A model generated the notes under the pieces. That model saw nothing but the letters and a program-made list of their open reading frames with translations. It did no database searches and was not told the origin of the DNA. From positions 259,958-323,957 of the forward strand of contig DEOB01000008.1 of assembly GCA_002359895.1 (NCBI GenBank): 64,000 bases of DNA, written 5' to 3'. This stretch comes from Stenotrophomonas sp. UBA2629 (GTDB lineage Bacteria > Pseudomonadota > Gammaproteobacteria > Xanthomonadales > Xanthomonadaceae). Below, piece by piece: positions 43,589-53,035 of this stretch; within the stretch, counting starts at the first letter, position 1; each line of letters opens with the position of its first letter. Both the position numbers and the translations under genes were made by a program.

Positions 43589-45985
43589 ATGAACCATACC
43601 GTCAAACAGCGGCTCAACGTTACCGCGGTCATCAGTGCACTCCTGCTCCTGGCCGTAGGCCTTGCATTCACTGTGGGTGGATTGCAGCTTGTGACCGTGG
43701 GTGGAACGTTCTACTACCTTGTCGCCGGCCAAGCCATGGTGGTGGCTGCTGGCCTGCTTGTCTTCAACCGACGACGATCCGCACAGGTCTACGCGGTGAT
43801 GATGTTGGGGACGATCGTCTGGGCGCTCTGGGAAGTCGGCTTCAGTGCATGGGAGCTGCTGCCCCGCCTGGTGTTCCTGTTGGTTCTGGGGCTGTTGTAC
43901 CGGCTACCCGGCAACCGGGGCGTGCCGCCGGCGGTGGGTAATGCGCCGCCACGGTGGAAGGGCGCGCGCTTTGCCGCTTCAGCGGCACTGCTTGCGGTGG
44001 CCGCGGGTGCGGGGCTGCACCTCCTCAACCCCAGGCCTGCCGACCCGCTTTATGTCAACGGAACGGGGGCCGCCTCCGCGCCCGTCCGCGCGCAGCGTGC
44101 CCAAGGCCAGGATTGGCCGTATTACGGAAACGACGCCGGTGGCAGCCGTTTCGCGCCATTGGAAAAAATCACGCCCGATAACGTCGCGGGGCTGCGCGTG
44201 GCCTGGACCTACCAGACTGGCATGGACAGGAACGGTGATTGGAGCCCATTGGAGGTCACGCCGTTGAAGATCGGCAACAAGCTCTATCTGTGCACCGGCT
44301 ACAACGACATCATTGCGCTGGATGCGGACACCGGTGCCGAGGCATGGCGCTACAGATCGGGTCTGTCGGCCAGTTCATCTGCCAATACGATCTGTCGGGG
44401 CGTCGCGCATTACCGCGTGCCCGGCGCCACTGGCCGCTGCGCGTCGCGGATCATCACCAACACCATTGACGCGCGCCTGATTGCGGTCGATGCCGAGGAC
44501 GGCCGACTGTGTGAATCCTTTGGTGACAACGGTGAGACCAATCTGTTGACCGGCATAAAGCAGGAGGCGAAGGGCTACTACTTCGTCACGTCCGCGCCCA
44601 CCGTCGTCGGCGACAAGATCGTGATCGGCGGTTATGTTGCCGACGGCCAGTATTTCGGCGAGCCCTCCGGCGTGATCCGCGCATACAGCGCTGAAACGGG
44701 CAGGTTCGTCTGGGCGTTTGATGCGGGCAGGCCGGGCCAAACCGGCGAGCCGGGGCCGGGCGAGTTCTACACCCATTCCACCCCTAATGCGTGGGCACCC
44801 ATGAGCGCGGACGAAGCCCTTGGGTTGGTCTATGTGCCGACCGGAAACTCGGCGCCGGACTACTTTGGCGGGCAACGCCGTTCTTTCGACGAGGCATACA
44901 GTTCGTCCGTGGTCGCGTTGGACGTAAACACCGGCAGCGTCCGCTGGTCGTTCCAGACCGTGCACCACGATCTCTGGGACTACGACGTGGCCTCACAGCC
45001 AACGTTGGTGGATATCCCAGATGCGGACACCGGCGTGCTGCGGCAAGCGCTTGTGCAGGCGACCAAGCGCGGCGACTTCTTTGTGCTTGATCGCAAGACC
45101 GGCGATCCGATACGTTCGGTGATCGAAAAGCCGGCGCCTCAAGCCGGTGCCGTGCCTGAAGAAAGACTGTCACCGACGCAGCCATTTTCGGTGGAGATGC
45201 CGTCCATACGCGGGCCGTTGCTGGAAGAGCGTGCGATGTGGGGCCTGACGCCCTTTGATCAGATGTGGTGCCGCATCCAGTTCCGCTCCAATCGCTACGA
45301 AGGCATCTTCACGCCGCCGGGCCTTGAGCGCGGCCTCTACTCACCCATGCGCGGCGGTGGCAGCAATTGGGGGGGTGTGTCGGTCGATCTTGATCGCCAC
45401 CTGCTCATCGCCAATGGCATACGCATGATCAGCTCCACGCGCCTGATGCCGCGTGCCGAGGCCGACGCAATGGGCCTGCGGCCCGATCCTGCCGGTAAGC
45501 ATGGCGGCGGCCTGGGGGGCACTGCACCGCAAGCAGGCACGCCCTACGCCGCAGCGACAGGCGAACTGATGAGCGCATTGGGCGTGCCTTGCCACGCACC
45601 GCCCTACGCCACCCTGAGCGCGATTGACCTGAGGACCGGCAAGCTGGTGTGGACCAAGCCGCACGGTACCGCCGAGAACAACGGGCCGTTCGGCATCCCT
45701 ACCGGGTTGCCGGTGCCATTCGGCGTGCAGACCTTTGGTGGTGCATTGACCACGCGGAGTGGCCTGACCTTCATTGGTGCAAGCGCCGATGGCCGTTTCA
45801 GGGCGATCGAATCGGAGACGGGCAAGCAGCGCTGGTCGGTCAAGCTGCCGGCCGCTTCGGCAGCAACGCCCATGACGTACCTGGACAGCAAAGGCCGGCA
45901 GGTGGTGGTGGCGGTTGCATCGGGCCATACCGTGTATGGCCGGGTGGGCGGCGACTATGTTGTGGCGTATGCGCTTGAGGAGTGA
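43589..45985 (+). CDS. gcd: Membrane-bound PQQ-dependent dehydrogenase, glucose/quinate/shikimate family
   Basis: A 798-aa quinoprotein. About five N-terminal membrane segments (residues 10-150, for example LLLAVGLAFTVGG and AVMMLGTIVWALW) anchor a periplasmic eight-bladed propeller rich in tryptophan-docking repeats such as DADTGAEAWRY. Members oxidise aldoses, quinate or shikimate and give electrons to ubiquinone; glucose dehydrogenase is the likeliest but the substrate cannot be told from this sequence. The ATG at 43589 places the first membrane segment near the N-terminus. No PQQ synthesis genes are in the window, so the cofactor must come from elsewhere. Confidence 0.88.
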   Translation: MNHTVKQRLNVTAVISALLLLAVGLAFTVGGLQLVTVGGTFYYLVAGQAMVVAAGLLVFNRRRSAQVYAVMMLGTIVWALWEVGFSAWELLPRLVFLLVLGLLYRLPGNRGVPPAVGNAPPRWKGARFAASAALLAVAAGAGLHLLNPRPADPLYVNGTGAASAPVRAQRAQGQDWPYYGNDAGGSRFAPLEKITPDNVAGLRVAWTYQTGMDRNGDWSPLEVTPLKIGNKLYLCTGYNDIIALDADTGAEAWRYRSGLSASSSANTICRGVAHYRVPGATGRCASRIITNTIDARLIAVDAEDGRLCESFGDNGETNLLTGIKQEAKGYYFVTSAPTVVGDKIVIGGYVADGQYFGEPSGVIRAYSAETGRFVWAFDAGRPGQTGEPGPGEFYTHSTPNAWAPMSADEALGLVYVPTGNSAPDYFGGQRRSFDEAYSSSVVALDVNTGSVRWSFQTVHHDLWDYDVASQPTLVDIPDADTGVLRQALVQATKRGDFFVLDRKTGDPIRSVIEKPAPQAGAVPEERLSPTQPFSVEMPSIRGPLLEERAMWGLTPFDQMWCRIQFRSNRYEGIFTPPGLERGLYSPMRGGGSNWGGVSVDLDRHLLIANGIRMISSTRLMPRAEADAMGLRPDPAGKHGGGLGGTAPQAGTPYAAATGELMSALGVPCHAPPYATLSAIDLRTGKLVWTKPHGTAENNGPFGIPTGLPVPFGVQTFGGALTTRSGLTFIGASADGRFRAIESETGKQRWSVKLPAASAATPMTYLDSKGRQVVVAVASGHTVYGRVGGDYVVAYALEE

Positions 45986-46496
45986 ATTGCGCAGCGCAGG
46001 GTGGAAGTGCCGGGTCTGGCGCCTGCTCAAGGCCCGTCGATGAAAACCGCGCGGCGGGCGTGATGGAAGAACTGCATGTGGTTGCTGGTCTGCGCACACC
46101 GTTTTTCACAGCCGGGTGTTCTTCTCCCATCCTGTGGCGCGACGTTCGGTCAATCAGTGTGCCCCAGTCTAGACCGTCACTTTTCCCCGAGATGTCCTGC
46201 GCATCTCGGGGAAATGGTTCTCCTGTACTACCGTTATTGCAAGCATCTCAACGAGCGAAATTGTCGTAGTGAAAGTGCCGCCTGCGCGTAGGTGCTTTCA
46301 GCGCACGACGGCCACACCACGCACGGGGGATGACGTAAGCAACCCAGGCGAGCCTGCGCACCTGAATGCTTCCCTTCCCGCGATCAGCCGGTGCAAGTGT
46401 TGCTGACGTATGTACCCATGATGCCCTCCCCGTTGTTGCAGGATTGGTTTTGGACGGAGTGCTGTCCAACCTTTCCCCATCGTTGGAGATGAACGG
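45986..46496. other. Intergenic region with a perfect 13-bp hairpin
   Basis: No gene is supported in these 511 bases. A perfect stem TTTCCCCGAGATG / CATCTCGGGGAAA with a 7-base loop spans 46182-46214, about 200 bp past the dehydrogenase stop. It has an A/T flank on both sides and could end transcription, or act as an operator. The second SDR's leader occupies the last 100 or so bases. Confidence 0.6.
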
Positions 46497-47267
46497 ATGC
46501 AGATCAAAGACAAAGTTGCAGTGGTTACAGGCGGAGCCTCGGGAATGGGGCTGGCGACGGTAGAGGCGCTGCTGGAAAAGGGCGCAAAAGTAGTGATCTT
46601 TGACGTCAATGCAGATCAAGCCCATGCCGTGGTGGAGCGGCTGGGTAGCCACTGCCGTGCGCTGGTGGTGGATGTTGGTGATGAGCAGAGCATTCAGGCC
46701 GCCATGCAGCAGGTGGTTGAAATGTTTGGTGCACTGCATATCTGTATCAACTGTGCAGGAATTGGCGCGGTCTCCCGCATCATTGACGACAACGGTGTCC
46801 ACTCTCTTGAACTACTCAACCGCATATTGAGGGTCAACGTTGCAGGGACGTTCAATGTGACGCGTTTGGCGGCCGACCTGATGCGCAGCAATGACGCCAA
46901 CACAGACAATGGCGAGCGCGGCGTGATCATCAACGCCGCTTCTGTCGCCGCGTATGAGGGCCAGGTGGGGCAGGTTGCCTATGCCGGCTCCAAAGGTGCG
47001 GTTGTCGCGATGACCTTGCCACTGGCACGTGACCTTGCCCCGTTCGGTATCCGTGCAAATGCGATTGCGCCGGGCCCGTTCGGCACGCCGATGCTCAACG
47101 CGTTACCTGACGAGGCCAGGCGCGTGATGATTGAACAGGTGCAGTTCCCCAAGCGTTTGGGGGAATCGACAGACTTTTCTGCGCTATCGGTCCATCTGAT
47201 TGAAAACAGCTACATCAACGGTGAAACGATCCGCCTTGATGGCGGCATCCGCATGCCGGTGAGTTGA
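46497..47267 (+). CDS. Short-chain dehydrogenase/reductase (second of two paralogues)
   Basis: A 256-aa SDR, the same length as the gene at 42740-43510 and very similar along its whole length (both start MQIK-x-KVAVVTGGASG and share VVIFDVNADQA and CRALVVDV). Catalytic residues are kept in the SVAAYEG...YAGSKGA block. Its leader also has GGAG before GATGAACGG and the ATG. Differences cluster in surface helices and the C-terminal loop, so substrate range may differ. Confidence 0.85.
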   Translation: MQIKDKVAVVTGGASGMGLATVEALLEKGAKVVIFDVNADQAHAVVERLGSHCRALVVDVGDEQSIQAAMQQVVEMFGALHICINCAGIGAVSRIIDDNGVHSLELLNRILRVNVAGTFNVTRLAADLMRSNDANTDNGERGVIINAASVAAYEGQVGQVAYAGSKGAVVAMTLPLARDLAPFGIRANAIAPGPFGTPMLNALPDEARRVMIEQVQFPKRLGESTDFSALSVHLIENSYINGETIRLDGGIRMPVS

Positions 47268-47305
47268 CGCGCTGAGCGGCGCCAATACCGCCGCATGCGT
47301 GTATG

Positions 47306-47761
47306 TCAGCGGTCAGCACCGTCTTCACTGCGATCATTGCTGTTGGCATGATCCTGTAAAAACTGGCTGATGATCGCGCGCAGCGGCAGATCATCGGTGG
47401 CCTGTGCGGACGCCTCGGCCTGCAGCGCGTAGCTGCGGGCCTGGTCGAACTCTTCCAGGTTTGAATGGCGCTCGGCCAGCGCAAGGTAGATGGAGGCGGC
47501 GTAGTCGGCGGCATCGGCCGCAGTGACAAGTGGCAGGGCGCGCCGATAGAGGCCGATGGCGTCGCGGTCGTCATCGGTGAAATCGGCCAAGGTCTCCCAC
47601 AGAAACGGATGATCGTGGCCGTCCCGTGCCATGGCGTCGCAGTAGTCGTGCAGCTGTTGATACAGCGACTGGCTGCTTTCTTCATCGCCGGCCTGGTCGG
47701 CGTTGATGATGGCGTTGGTGAGTTCCACGACGCGTTCGTGAATATGCGGCGGTATTTTCAT
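47306..47761 (-). CDS. TPR-like hypothetical protein
   Basis: A 151-aa soluble acidic protein of helical repeats (for example DAIGLYRRALPLVTAADAAD and LALAERHSNLEEFDQARSYA). No family-specific motif was recognised. Start is ATG at 47761. It is just downstream of hemY on the same strand, separated by 37 bp, and may be read through from the heme operon. Confidence 0.7.
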   Translation of the reverse strand: MKIPPHIHERVVELTNAIINADQAGDEESSQSLYQQLHDYCDAMARDGHDHPFLWETLADFTDDDRDAIGLYRRALPLVTAADAADYAASIYLALAERHSNLEEFDQARSYALQAEASAQATDDLPLRAIISQFLQDHANSNDRSEDGADR

Positions 47762-47798
47762 TGCGGTCTGCCTTGTCTATGCGCGAAGCGTTGCCGGT

Positions 47799-49061
47799 TC
47801 AACCCGGCAGGCGTGGGAAGCCATGTTCGTCGCGTTCCTCGGCCACGGCGTGGTCCTGGATCTGCTGGTGCAGGTCGCGACGATTGATGGGCAGCGGCGG
47901 ATGCCCGCGACGCTGGCGCACCGCGTTGAGCAGGCATTGTTGTGCCAACGCAGGCTCGCCTTGCGCGGCGAAACCTTCGCCCAGCATTTCCCAGGCCTCT
48001 GGCCCGGCACCTTGGGCGATGGCGCGATGCAGGAACTCTTCGCTCTGCGTCCACTGGCCTTGGCCGTTGGCCAATTTGGCCAAGGTCATCAGCAACGCGG
48101 GACTGGCCGCGTGCGATTGCAGCCAGCGTTGCGCACTTGCCCGGCGTGAGTCGAGCTTGTCCACTGGCAGATCGCCATAGAGTGCGACCAGCGTTTCGTC
48201 CCACTGGCTGTCCAGTGTCTGTTCGATGATGCGCAGTGCCACGTCATTCCAGTTCAAGGCCACGGCGCGCTGCGCATAACGGGCCACGGCTTGAGGGCTG
48301 ACCCGCAGCGTTTTGGGCAGCACTTCCCAGCGTGCCGCCAGCGCGTTCACATCGGCTGCTTCATCCAGCATCTGCAGGGCGAGGTGGGTTTCCAGTGCGG
48401 CAATCGCAGGGGGCGGCAGCACCTGCTGCTGACGCAACGCGCCCAGTTGGCCGTAAGCCTCTTCGGCACGTCCGGCGAGGGCCAGTGCATCGGTGCGCAG
48501 CTGCAGGCCACGCGGCGGCAACGGTTGGATGCCGGGCACGTCAAGTGCGTCGATGGCTTCCTGCGGTTTGCCCAGCTGGAGCCAGCGCTCGGCGCTGTGC
48601 AGGGCGTGCAGGGTGGGCTCGGCGCTGCCCAGCTGCTGCAGATGCTGACCGGCGGCGGCGCTGTCGTCGCGTGCTTCGGCCGCGCGCATGGCTGCGACCA
48701 GGGCGATGGGGCGTGCGTGTGTTTCGGTGGCGGCGCTTTGCAGCAGCTTTTCCGCACGCTGCCACTGGCCGCTGTCCAAGGCCTGCAGGCCATCAATGAG
48801 CCGGGCGCGGCCCTGCTTGCGGCGATAGCGTGCCCAACTGCGGAACGGCGCGCAGGCCAAGGTCCACAACAGCCACAGCAACAACAGCGCGATGGTCAGT
48901 GCCAACACGGCCTGCGGTAGCGTGGCGATGTAATCGTGACCGCCGGCGCGGACGATCACCTCGCCCAGCGAGCGTACCGAATCCTGCCCCAGCCAATGCG
49001 CGCCGAAGATGCCGATGGCCGCGACCAGCAGCACGATCACCATGGAACGGAAAGCCTTCAT
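47799..49061 (-). CDS. hemY: Heme biosynthesis protein HemY
   Basis: A 420-aa inner-membrane protein: two N-terminal membrane segments (MVIVLLVAAIGIFGAHWL and LALTIALLLLWLLWTLAC) and a cytoplasmic or periplasmic TPR-rich part. HemY-N-family proteins are encoded with hemX and hemD in gammaproteobacteria; their exact role is unclear. The ATG at 49061 overlaps the hemX stop (ATGA), so the two are coupled. This is the proteobacterial HemY, not the protoporphyrinogen oxidase of the same name. Confidence 0.85.
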   Translation of the reverse strand: MKAFRSMVIVLLVAAIGIFGAHWLGQDSVRSLGEVIVRAGGHDYIATLPQAVLALTIALLLLWLLWTLACAPFRSWARYRRKQGRARLIDGLQALDSGQWQRAEKLLQSAATETHARPIALVAAMRAAEARDDSAAAGQHLQQLGSAEPTLHALHSAERWLQLGKPQEAIDALDVPGIQPLPPRGLQLRTDALALAGRAEEAYGQLGALRQQQVLPPPAIAALETHLALQMLDEAADVNALAARWEVLPKTLRVSPQAVARYAQRAVALNWNDVALRIIEQTLDSQWDETLVALYGDLPVDKLDSRRASAQRWLQSHAASPALLMTLAKLANGQGQWTQSEEFLHRAIAQGAGPEAWEMLGEGFAAQGEPALAQQCLLNAVRQRRGHPPLPINRRDLHQQIQDHAVAEERDEHGFPRLPG

Positions 49062-50038
49062 GGGTTCTCCTTTGCCGCACGCATGGTGCGAAGTTGCTGC
49101 AGTGTGCTGCCGAGTTCGGGAATGGTCGGACGAAGCTGCACGGCCTGCAGGGTGCGCAACTGCTTGCGCTGCTGCTGGCGTTGAGGGGAGTCGGGCCAAA
49201 GCCGCAGCAACCAGCCGTCAACGCGATCCAACGCCTGCTGCCACCCCTTTTCATCACCACGTTCAAGTGCGGCGCGTGCCAGGCTCAGTTCGATCTGCAG
49301 CGAATCATTGGCGGCCATGCGCTCGGAACGCGCGATCAGCACGCGGCTGTCGGAAGGGTGGATCTGCACCAGCGGTGACAGCAGTTGCTGCCACCACGGT
49401 TGCTCGGCATCGGCGGTGGCTGGGACCTGTTCGGGCAGGCTGTCCAGCGCGCTGCTCCACGCGGTGAACTGCTCTGCGGTATTGGCACGGATGCCCGGGC
49501 CAAGCGCGTCGATTGCGTTGCGCTCCTGGATCAGCGCCTGGCGCAGGTTGAGGTAGTCGGGGGTGTCGGTGCTTTCCAGCACTTCGGCCGCCAATGCATA
49601 CAGGCGGCGCGCACCGTCCAGGTCGCCGGCGTACACCAGGCGCTGCTGCGCCTGGTTGAGCAGCAGCTCGGCTTCTTCGCGGCGTACGGCTTGGGCGCCC
49701 TGGTGAGAGCTGTCGGCAAGCTTGGCCAGGCTGTCTTCCAGCAATGCGCTGCGCTGGCCCAGGCCGAGCACTTCATCGCGCAGCACGCGGTTGGTGGCGG
49801 CGGCGTCCTGCAGGCTGCGGGCGTTGTTGCGCTGGTCGCTGCGCAGGGCGTCCATGCTGTCGCGCAAAGCGCTCAGCTCCTGCATGGCGCTGCTGCGGGC
49901 CAGTGCGTTCTGTTGTTGCCAGGTCTGCCAGGCGCGCCAGCCGAACCAGCCCGCCGCGCAAAGTGCGCCAAGCACGACCAGCGGCAGCACCCAGCGCAGT
50001 GGACTGCGGTGCGAGGGAGTGGGGGAAACGTCATTCAT
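49058..50038 (-). CDS. hemX: HemX-type membrane protein (uroporphyrinogen-III C-methyltransferase family)
   Basis: A 326-aa protein with one N-terminal membrane segment (VLPLVVLGALCAAGWFGW), a coiled-coil region (about residues 40-110) and a helical C-terminal domain. The name in databases suggests a methyltransferase, but no SAM motif is visible and the family role in tetrapyrrole synthesis is not established. The ATG at 50038 follows a TTGCACTTCC leader. It lies between hemD (115 bp upstream) and hemY (overlapping). Confidence 0.82.
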   Translation of the reverse strand: MNDVSPTPSHRSPLRWVLPLVVLGALCAAGWFGWRAWQTWQQQNALARSSAMQELSALRDSMDALRSDQRNNARSLQDAAATNRVLRDEVLGLGQRSALLEDSLAKLADSSHQGAQAVRREEAELLLNQAQQRLVYAGDLDGARRLYALAAEVLESTDTPDYLNLRQALIQERNAIDALGPGIRANTAEQFTAWSSALDSLPEQVPATADAEQPWWQQLLSPLVQIHPSDSRVLIARSERMAANDSLQIELSLARAALERGDEKGWQQALDRVDGWLLRLWPDSPQRQQQRKQLRTLQAVQLRPTIPELGSTLQQLRTMRAAKENP

Positions 50039-50153
50039 GGAAGTGCAACATCCTTGGCAGGCAGGCCTACAACATGGGGTTGGTGACGCGGGTCTGCTGA
50101 CAAAGCATCGCCCGCACCACGGCTTGCCTGCAAGCCGCGCGCGGTGGCGCCAG

Positions 50154-50942
50154 TCAGCTTGCCGATGCCAGCACCGCGCGTGCGGCATCGACCAACTGCG
50201 CAGGCAGCGGCCCGGCGGCGGTGTTGACCTGCTGGAAGCCCAATGACCGCGCCAACACGCTGAGCCGGTCGCTGGCGGTCACTACCGGCATCTGCCGCCA
50301 GCGTTGCAACAATGCCGGAGGCAGTTGCGGCAGCACGGTTTCCAATGCTTCGCCGCTGCTCACAGCCAGCACGGCGGGGGTTGGCAACGCGTCCAGGCGG
50401 GCAAGGGTGGCAGCGGTAACCGGCAGCGGTACGCGTTCGTAGACATCCACGCGCTGCAGTTCAGCGCCGCGCGCAATGACCTGCGCGGCGATCATGCCGC
50501 GGCCGCCGGGTGCGGTGATCAACGCCACCTGCAGGCCCTGTAACGCCTGCATGCAGGGCAAGGCCAGCAGGCCTTCGCTGTCCATTCGCTTGGGCGCCTG
50601 TACGTCGGCCGCGCCGTGTCTGCGCAATACGCGCGCCGTACCTTCGCCGACCGCAACAACCGTACCGTTGCGTAGTGTGGCCAGCGGCAGCAGTCGTGCG
50701 GCAGCTTCGGCGGCGGCCGGGCTGGTGAATATCAGGCGGTCGCACTGCACGGCGGCGACCAGCTGGTCGCGGGTTGCCGGATCGCTGCGCAGCGCAAGCC
50801 GCCACGGCGATACCGCCAGCGTATGTGCGCCGGCACGGGCGGCGGCACTGCGCAGGGTGTCGTGCTGCCCTTGTGGGCGCAGTGAGATCAGATGCCAAGC
50901 TGTGTCGGCTGGCACATAGGCGCGGCGGTTCATTCGATGCAT
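50154..50942 (-). CDS. hemD: Uroporphyrinogen-III synthase
   Basis: A 262-aa HemD-type protein that closes and inverts hydroxymethylbilane to uroporphyrinogen III. HemD is weakly conserved; support comes from the two-lobe pattern (LIFTSPAAAEAA, VVAVGEGTARVLRRHG, LITAPGGRGMIA, AVSSGEALETVL, VVTASDRLSVLA) and the hemD-hemX-hemY order. Start is ATG at 50942, with ATG at 50933 as an alternative. It is divergent from a thioesterase gene. Confidence 0.88.
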   Translation of the reverse strand: MHRMNRRAYVPADTAWHLISLRPQGQHDTLRSAAARAGAHTLAVSPWRLALRSDPATRDQLVAAVQCDRLIFTSPAAAEAAARLLPLATLRNGTVVAVGEGTARVLRRHGAADVQAPKRMDSEGLLALPCMQALQGLQVALITAPGGRGMIAAQVIARGAELQRVDVYERVPLPVTAATLARLDALPTPAVLAVSSGEALETVLPQLPPALLQRWRQMPVVTASDRLSVLARSLGFQQVNTAAGPLPAQLVDAARAVLASAS

Positions 50943-50976
50943 TATGCGGGCGCTTTCCGTTTCAGTGCTTTCTTAC

Positions 50977-51435
50977 ATGTCCGAACACGCAGATCCGTCC
51001 GCCCTGCTCGCGCAACTGCAAGCAACCTTGTCCGCAATGCCGCCGGTGGCAGCGATGGATATCCGTATTGCCGGCTACAACGACGGCGTGCTGCGGATGC
51101 AGGCGCCACTGTTGGCCAACGTCAACGACAAAGGCAACGCCTTCGGCGGCAGCTTGGCCTCGGTGATGACCTTGTCCGGCTGGGCCTTGGTAAGCCTGCG
51201 CCTGGCAATGGCCGGCAAGCAGGCCGAGGTCTACGTCGCCGACAGCAGCATCCGCTACCGCGCACCGGTGTATGGCGAGCTGTTGGCCTCGGCCAAAGTT
51301 GGCCCCGATCAGGACTGGGACGGATTTCTGGCATTGTTTTCCAAGCGTGGGCGCGCCCGGGTGACCATCCGCGCCGAGATCGTGGGCGGTGCGGCGGAGC
51401 TGGAAGGCCGCTTTGTTGCCATCAGCAAAGGCTAG
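50977..51435 (+). CDS. Hotdog-fold thioesterase (YiiD C-terminal type)
   Basis: A 152-aa hotdog domain, with NVNDKGNAFGGSLASVMTLSGWALV as the conserved segment (given in parts: NVNDKGNAFGG then SLASVM) and YVADSSIRYRAPVYGEL after. It matches the putative thioesterase domain found at the C-terminus of YiiD. Substrate is unknown. Start is ATG at 50977 (MSEHADPS); an upstream ATG at 50944 lies almost on the hemD start and has no better ribosome-binding site. Confidence 0.75.
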   Translation: MSEHADPSALLAQLQATLSAMPPVAAMDIRIAGYNDGVLRMQAPLLANVNDKGNAFGGSLASVMTLSGWALVSLRLAMAGKQAEVYVADSSIRYRAPVYGELLASAKVGPDQDWDGFLALFSKRGRARVTIRAEIVGGAAELEGRFVAISKG

Positions 51436-51460
51436 GATGGGCGTCTGCCCGGGGGATTCC

Positions 51461-51892
51461 ATGCACAGGTACCTGCTTCAATGTGTCGCCGCGTTGTCTC
51501 TGCTTGTCGCCACCAGCGCGTGGGCCGGTGACGGCCCCAGCCGCAGCCAGCGCGCCAAGCTCACCCCCACCCAGGAGGCCTACGTGGCCGCCGTGCGCTG
51601 GAGTGATTTCGAGGGCGCCGAGCGTTTCATCGACCCCGAATACCTGGCACAGCAGCCGCTCACCGACCTGCAGCGCGAGCGCTACCGGCAGGTGCAGGTG
51701 TCCGGCTACCGCGAGCGTTCCAGCAGCGCCGGCGCTGACGGCAGCATCGAGCGCCGTGTGGAAATGAGCGTCATCAACCGCAATACGCAGGCCGAACGCA
51801 CGGTGATGGTGAACGAGCGGTGGCGCTGGGACCCGGACAACAAGCGCTGGTGGCAGGCTGCCGGTCTGCCCGACCTGTGGCAGGGACGCTGA
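51461..51892 (+). CDS. Hypothetical exported protein
   Basis: A 143-aa protein with a signal peptide (MHRYLLQCVAALSLLVATSA, then WAGDG). The mature part has charged repeats of RER and WRW and resembles small periplasmic proteins with an NTF2-like size, but no family was recognised. The ATG at 51461 follows GGGGG about five bases away. The gene starts 25 bp after the thioesterase stop. Confidence 0.65.
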   Translation: MHRYLLQCVAALSLLVATSAWAGDGPSRSQRAKLTPTQEAYVAAVRWSDFEGAERFIDPEYLAQQPLTDLQRERYRQVQVSGYRERSSSAGADGSIERRVEMSVINRNTQAERTVMVNERWRWDPDNKRWWQAAGLPDLWQGR

Positions 51893-51956
51893 GCCAGCGG
51901 CCGTCTGCAGCCCGGCTGTGCGACAATCGCGGCCCGCTTATCGACCCGTGACCTGA

Positions 51957-52394
51957 GTGAATTACGAAGAGTTGCTGGCCTTCGCCGGCCGAAATCCGAT
52001 GCTGTCGCTGGCCCTGGTCGGCCTGACCGTGGCCATCATCGCCACCGAGATCGCGCGTCTGTTCCGGGGCTATAAATCGCTCAAGCCCGCCGAGCTGACC
52101 CACCTGATCAACAGCGGCAACGCCGTGGTGATCGACCTGTCGGCCAGCGGCGAGTTCGAGAAAGGCCACATTGTGGGCAGCCGCAACGTGCAGCCGGCCC
52201 AGTTGACCCCCGCACACAAGCTGCTGGCCTCGGCCAAGCAGTCGCCGGTGGTGCTGGTGTGCCGCACCGGCAATGCCTCGGCTACTGCTGCCAAAACCCT
52301 GAAAAAAGCCGGCTTCGAGCAGGTATCCGTGCTTGAAGGCGGCATCCCCGCCTGGCAGGCGGCGGATCTGCCGCTGGTCAAGGGCCGCGGCTGA
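51957..52394 (+). CDS. Membrane-anchored rhodanese domain protein (YibN-like)
   Basis: A 145-aa protein: one N-terminal membrane segment (PMLSLALVGLTVAIIATEIA) and a rhodanese domain with active-site loop CRTGNAS and the closing EGGIPAWQAADLP. It is like E. coli YibN, which is also encoded beside secB. GTG is the start codon. Its role may be sulfur or redox transfer near the membrane; this is not shown. Confidence 0.85.
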   Translation: MNYEELLAFAGRNPMLSLALVGLTVAIIATEIARLFRGYKSLKPAELTHLINSGNAVVIDLSASGEFEKGHIVGSRNVQPAQLTPAHKLLASAKQSPVVLVCRTGNASATAAKTLKKAGFEQVSVLEGGIPAWQAADLPLVKGRG

Positions 52395-52497
52395 GCAGTT
52401 AATTTGCGTTAAGGCCTTGTGCGCAGCGGGCACCGCCCCCATCGCTGGTCTTGTACCAATCCCATTAATTGAACAAACAGTTCTGGAGTTTTGAGAA

Positions 52498-53016
52498 ATG
52501 TCCGAAGAGAACACCAACGGCGTAGTCCCGGCTGACGAATCCGCAAACGGCCCGGCCTTCACCATCGAGAAGATCTACGTCAAGGACGTTTCTTTCGAAT
52601 CCCCGAACTCGCCGAGCATCTTCAACGAGAATGTGCAGCCGGACCTGCAGCTGAACCTGAACCAGAAGGTGCAGCGCCTGTCCGACACCGCCTTTGAAGT
52701 GGTGCTGGGCGTGACCCTGACCTGCAAGGCCGGCGACAAGAATGCCTACGTTGCCGAAGTGCAGCAGGCTGGCGTGTTCGGCCTGATCGGCCTGGAGCCG
52801 CAGGCCATCGACGTGCTGCTGGGCACCCAGTGCCCGAACATCCTGTTCCCGTACGTGCGCTCGATGATCAGCGACCTGATCCAGGCCGGCGGCTTCCCGC
52901 CGTTCTACCTGCAGCCGATCAACTTTGAAGGCCTGTACGCCGAAACCCTGCGTCAGCGTCAGGCCCAGGGCGAAGGCACCTCGCTGGCCGACTCCGAGCC
53001 GGCTGGCAACGCCTGA
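52498..53016 (+). CDS. secB: Protein-export chaperone SecB
   Basis: A 172-aa SecB homologue that keeps preproteins unfolded and hands them to SecA. Family blocks are [48 protein letters not shown] and [20 protein letters not shown]. The N- and C-terminal extensions are acidic, as is usual. It sits between the rhodanese gene and gpsA, the typical order. Confidence 0.95.
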   Translation: MSEENTNGVVPADESANGPAFTIEKIYVKDVSFESPNSPSIFNENVQPDLQLNLNQKVQRLSDTAFEVVLGVTLTCKAGDKNAYVAEVQQAGVFGLIGLEPQAIDVLLGTQCPNILFPYVRSMISDLIQAGGFPPFYLQPINFEGLYAETLRQRQAQGEGTSLADSEPAGNA

Positions 53017-53035
53017 TCGGCGTTCGCGACATCGT

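Noticed and set aside
49058..50038. Active uroporphyrinogen-III methyltransferase
   Set aside because: Despite the family name, no SAM-binding motif is visible; only a membrane segment, coiled coil and helical domain are seen.
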